Of a stretch of DNA of 64,000 nucleotides, positions 61,701 through 64,000 are shown piece by piece. The stretch is taken from contig JAAWKH010000003.1 in NCBI GenBank assembly GCA_022797295.1, forward strand, positions 25,794 through 89,793, given 5' to 3'. How positions within the stretch are numbered: the stretch's first letter is position 1; each line of letters begins with the position of its first letter. Both the position numbers and the translations under genes were made by a program. This DNA comes from Peptococcaceae bacterium. Its GTDB lineage: Bacteria > Bacillota > Dehalobacteriia > UBA4068 > UBA4997. Under the pieces are notes generated by a model, which searched no databases, had not been told where the DNA came from, and saw only the letters and a list, made by a program, of their open reading frames with translations.

Positions 61701-63674
61701 CACGGTGGAATTCAAGCCGGCGTCTGCGTCGGTCAGCCACAGGTAAAGGTCATAGGTTTCCAGCTCCTCCAGCTCCTCGTCGTTCACATAGAAAGTGTCC
61801 GGCTCGTTTTTGGTCATATGAATACTGCCGTAGCCCAGGTTGCCGGAGATAGCGTTGGACAGGAAATCGTTGGCCGTGGGCGCAGCGGCGCCTTGGGGCA
61901 GCACGGCCCAGTAAAGATAGCAATCCTTGGTGGTCATCGCCGTCACCTGAGCGTCGATGTTGGTAATCAGGCTCATATAGGGGTAACCGGAGGCGAAGTT
62001 GGGCACCGTGTTGTCCGGGGTGGTGAAGAACACCCGTTTAACCGGGCTTTCCTGTTTGCGGGAATCCACCAGCACCGCGGAAAGATAATAGGAACCGTTA
62101 GAGGTCAGGCCGGTAATGCGGCTGTTGGCCTCAGTTTCAGAGGCGGTGAGCCGGGTGTTGCCGGTTTTGGTGATGGAGGGGCCCCAGGTGGGCGGTTTAA
62201 TCAGGGTTTCGGCGTCGTCAATGTAGCCGTTTGCTTCCGGGGTGATGGCCCAGTAAACCGTGCCCTGTTTGTTGCCGGAAAAGATGGCGTTAATTGAGGT
62301 GGGCGCAATATCGTCCAGCTCGGGATAGCCGGAAAGCAGGCGGGGGTCTGATGAGGACTCCTCAGCCAAAACGCTGTCCATCACTTGGCCGGCAATGTTG
62401 GCGGTGATGCCAGGCCGGATTACAATATTATCCGGCAGCATTGTGGTGGAGGCTCCCGGTGCGCTAACATTCAGGGTGCCAATATCGCCGTTGCCGGAAA
62501 CTGCAATGCCGCAGTCCAAATTCAGCTCATCCACGGTGGCGTCACGGTCTATGGTGAGGGTGGAAGCGGTGGCCATTTCGTCAATGGTCAGCTTTTCCAC
62601 GGTGCCGCGGCCCACGGTGAGGGCGGAACGGGGCGTTTTGTTCACCACATTTTTCATGTTGCCCGCAATCGTGAAGCGCGCGCCCTCCTGGCCATCCAGA
62701 TACACGTTGGCCAGGCCGTCGCGGTTACGGGTGTTATCCTCCAGATAGGCGTTGGTGCGCACAGTGGTTTTTTCAATCTCGCTGTCATTTTGCACGCTGA
62801 CGGAAATATATTGGCCGGAAAGGGTGTCGATAATCATTTCCGGCGCGTCCACGTTGCGCATGGTAATGCTGGCGTCTGCGCCCTCGCTTTCGCCGCCGCC
62901 GGCCACAATAATACGGCCCAGCACGCGCACATTCTCCAGGGTGACGTCGCCCAGGCCAACGCCGCTGGTGAGGTAAAGGTCGCCGCCAACGGTGGTGTTG
63001 CGCAGGGTGGTGTGGGGAGTGGTTATGGTAACATTGCCCCAAACGCTGCCCAGGTCATTGGTGCCCTCAGTATCCACCAGGGTGCCGATAGCGTCGGAGA
63101 GCAGTTTGCTCATTTCGCCGCGGGTGATGTCGGAAGCCGGGCGGAAAGAGCCGTCCTCATAGCCGTTCACCAGGCCGCGGTTTACGGCTGTTTTTATGTA
63201 GCCGCGGCTCCAGCTGGCAAAATCATGACCGTCGCGGAAGTTGGTCACCTCGCCGGCGGCCTCCTCCAGGCGCAGGTTGCGGGCCAGCACCGTGATTGCT
63301 TGCTCACGGGTGAGGGAATTTTCCGGCTCCGCCATAGTTTCCGAGGAGCCTTTGAAATAGCCCGTGGCGTAGCCGATAGCAATATCCTCCGCATACCAGG
63401 CGGCGGTGGAAACGTCGGTGAATGGGGTGGGGCTGGTTTCATCATAACCATAGGCCCGGTTCACCATTGCCGTAAACTCGGCGCGACTGATGGGGTCGTT
63501 AATGTGCAAATCGCCGTCGGCGTAGCCGCTCAAAACGCCCCAGCTCATCAGCTTATCCACAGATGGCTGAAGCCAGGCGTCCACGGCCAGGGCCGGGCGG
63601 GCCAGCAGGCCAAGGCTTAGCGTTAGGGCTAGCGCCAGCGCTGCCAGGGTGAATTTTTGCCTGAATTTCTGCAT
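58743..63674 (-). CDS. Giant S-layer-homology surface protein with beta-helix and FN3-like repeats
   Basis: The ATG 63672-63674 follows AAAGGAGG. The 1643-residue protein has a signal peptide (about 1-30), three SLH domains (about 35-215; for example VDKLMSWGVLSGYADGDLHINDPISRAEFTAMVNRAYGY), a region of short beta repeats (about 225-440; TLRNTTVGGDLYLTSGVGLGDVTLENVRVLGRI) and a long series of Ig/FN3-like domains sharing GTVYWAI or NCTVYWVAV and TTYDIYYVAVDSAG motifs. SLH domains attach it to wall polymers. It is probably a major cell-surface or adhesion protein. The last part resembles bacterial Ig-like (Big_5) domains. Confidence 0.9.
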   Translation of the reverse strand: MQKFRQKFTLAALALALTLSLGLLARPALAVDAWLQPSVDKLMSWGVLSGYADGDLHINDPISRAEFTAMVNRAYGYDETSPTPFTDVSTAAWYAEDIAIGYATGYFKGSSETMAEPENSLTREQAITVLARNLRLEEAAGEVTNFRDGHDFASWSRGYIKTAVNRGLVNGYEDGSFRPASDITRGEMSKLLSDAIGTLVDTEGTNDLGSVWGNVTITTPHTTLRNTTVGGDLYLTSGVGLGDVTLENVRVLGRIIVAGGGESEGADASITMRNVDAPEMIIDTLSGQYISVSVQNDSEIEKTTVRTNAYLEDNTRNRDGLANVYLDGQEGARFTIAGNMKNVVNKTPRSALTVGRGTVEKLTIDEMATASTLTIDRDATVDELNLDCGIAVSGNGDIGTLNVSAPGASTTMLPDNIVIRPGITANIAGQVMDSVLAEESSSDPRLLSGYPELDDIAPTSINAIFSGNKQGTVYWAITPEANGYIDDAETLIKPPTWGPSITKTGNTRLTASETEANSRITGLTSNGSYYLSAVLVDSRKQESPVKRVFFTTPDNTVPNFASGYPYMSLITNIDAQVTAMTTKDCYLYWAVLPQGAAAPTANDFLSNAISGNLGYGSIHMTKNEPDTFYVNDEELEELETYDLYLWLTDADAGLNSTVRRLSFTTVDKTPPEWVNDLRVNREQPTSIGFIGALNENCTVYWVAVTQGTEYPKPQITGDPDDPDNDGEVTEVDLSSEYAKMQITYGLNALKSGRVSARANTDFNMNVSGLTVQTTYDIYYVAVDSAGNYEQTAHKITANTQDTIAPTVTQEFTRFANDDASRPYANTDVKLIFSENVMYADTNISFMALYEAVKNATTPEERDAARDDMAGVLRETVWLYSASTGDRLPTRVNERTADNNNDEDWVIDYRNVQMELEEGQLILTFATTNDENKDSALHLAAGNTYYFEMHDITDASTNRNRMGVTALPRFTTIAAQAWLEQLNITKLDNIIDANTNGNKDADIAFSITPLSTSTVEDSVDWDLLLWLDTSADFELYKRERASKNDTPSEWQQVGGDDFIFSITTDGKFEGRSVNRSISLSDDFPQLNEDLQEGHIYEYAVHFTRIGNQTERNSWSQRMNLWVSVMAGSSVSLGNLAANVSASYESMVEAEEVSDIGTPALFRPYKQFDDQSAPKFTNGRPTFEPGDTSAYMNLMLDRTGTVYYVVAPAGVINTRDENGSEVQLANVPTEGGAGELIVEEPNYRDIVTPTNYSGNKRIKTGNVSVGSSENPILVTDLEADTDYYVYFVIKGAGQVYSEVQLYTFRTKEIVRPVITLDLNNPIVNIQADRQADVDYLLINYDANMVNRLQRPFNELFSSSEAQELNIPSDYLKDNFSVLQAMYTDVTSNNRSIGSVFDVYAPQTYKDDMANYIRATNPDGSRIIGKGNASLNLRIESVDCSKKWTLSGGAEYAFLAVGRSPLGSGDAFRAIYPVTLVDSTPPMVQTISHTLQFDPGSNNRTVSGEITIQFTEPIYRLNRETNPPTLQKIDAGPLLGANNRQPDFVSIQSLVSSRNPSTAGRIDFVSYPNQINIPAQVLQIKLDHAPSGAFITCYNQICDAASNVNQTSLNVTMKIVTTAVGQGTSYDIRVTVPSQWNATGNPNAAS

Positions 63675-63734
63675 AAAATTTTTTTCCTCCTTTATAATAT
63701 AAAACAATTAAAACCTGTTTTTAACTATTCTTTT

Positions 63735-63770
63735 ATATTATAGCACCTTTGATAAAAATTTTCTACTAAT
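63735..63770 (-). promoter_or_regulatory. Candidate promoter of the SLH gene
   Basis: Minus strand TGCTATAAT (about 63745-63737), an extended -10, with only a weak -35 (TAGAAA) 17 bases upstream. The rest of the 63675-63925 gap is AT-rich without another gene. Confidence 0.4.
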
Positions 63771-63925
63771 TTTTTTTACCAATTCAAAAAAATATTTGCA
63801 GAAAAGAGCTGCCAACGCTAACCTTTTTCTTAAACTTGTCGATAAATATATGTAAGGAATTTTTGGCGCTGTTTGGTTGCGCCCAAATGAGGGCGTTATT
63901 CAATGAGGAAAGGGCGGAGGAAAAA

Positions 63926-64000
63926 ATGGATAACGATATGCTGGAAGCGTATTTGTTTGAGATGAACACGCTTTTAGAGCAAATAGACGAATTGGTGTTG
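63926..64000 (+). CDS. cheA: CheA-like histidine kinase, N-terminal fragment
   Basis: The ATG at 63926 follows GGGCGGAGGAAAAA and the frame is open to the window edge (25 codons). The start MDNDMLEAYLFEMNTLLEQI resembles the beginning of CheA P1 (HPt) domains in Clostridia, in which the protein begins with a short acidic helix. Only 25 residues are visible, so another HPt-domain protein is possible. A chemotaxis kinase would fit the flagellar and c-di-GMP genes nearby. Confidence 0.5.
   Translation, partial: MDNDMLEAYLFEMNTLLEQIDELVL

Noticed and set aside
63553..63561. Perfect DnaA box TTATCCACA (plus strand)
   Set aside because: Single copy inside the SLH coding region, with no cluster or AT-rich unwinding element; expected by chance.

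Overview
The window looks like chromosome from an anaerobic, endospore-forming, probably motile Firmicute (class Clostridia or a close relative). The evidence is a spoVAC-spoVAD-spoVAE operon with DUF421 and DUF4363 neighbours, an S-layer-homology surface protein, flagellar YlqG/YlqH-type genes, the 5' end of a CheA-like gene, Gram-positive-type ribosome binding sites and consensus sigma-A promoters. Base composition is near 50% GC in genes, with AT-rich gaps. I see no rRNA, CRISPR array, transposase or integrase; there is one tRNA (Leu, CAG).

Layout. 0-2.5 kb: HPt protein fragment and a receiver/HD-GYP/GGDEF protein. 2.8-8 kb: one long minus-strand operon behind a single good promoter, with a HigBA-type toxin-antitoxin pair, a Uma2 nuclease-like gene, three polymorphic-toxin immunity-like proteins (SUFU, DUF2262, DUF4253) and a broken MNT/HEPN pair. 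8-15.3 kb: tRNA-Leu, ECF sigma plus membrane-anchored partner, gyrB-gyrA. 15.7-25.7 kb: secreted and lipoprotein genes, a second ECF sigma/DUF4367 module, and a Sel1-repeat protein with two AAA+ modules. 25.7-29 kb: glyA, dCMP deaminase, wecB, atpZ (the usual lead-in to an ATP synthase operon, which is absent here). 29-35.4 kb: regulators, SUKH-like protein, DAHP synthase, two-component system. 35.5-40 kb: polysaccharide O-acetylation pair, mtnA and a class II aldolase. 40-46.3 kb: DUF4363/DUF421, spoVA, mntP with an attenuator-like leader, zinc ribbon, cold shock protein, phosphoesterase, DUF5131. 46.5-51.5 kb: uvrB, lipoprotein, VanY-type peptidase. 52-57.2 kb: ParA, ComFB, two PilZ proteins, YlqH, YlqG (a c-di-nucleotide/flagellar neighbourhood). 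57.3-58.7 kb: YoeB/RelB and two small-toxin loci. 58.7-63.7 kb: giant SLH protein. The right edge starts a CheA-like gene.

The most striking feature is a repeated, easily overlooked module. Seven loci (about 15.3-15.6, 30.3-30.6, 48.8-49.2, 49.3-49.7, 51.7-52.1, 58.0-58.35 and 58.4-58.7 kb) each encode a 29-32 residue peptide, mostly hydrophobic with a basic tail. Each faces a convergent promoter that would make a short antisense RNA ending at a shared bidirectional terminator, which often contains the peptide's stop codon. Most peptide mRNAs place their Shine-Dalgarno in a hairpin, and several antisense RNAs carry C-rich segments complementary to it. In one case 20 nt of the antisense RNA is an exact copy of the complement of the start region. 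In four loci the two opposing transcripts also begin with the same leader sequence, as an inverted repeat. This is the architecture of type I toxin-antitoxin systems, here present as a multi-family array. The role is inferred from sequence layout only.
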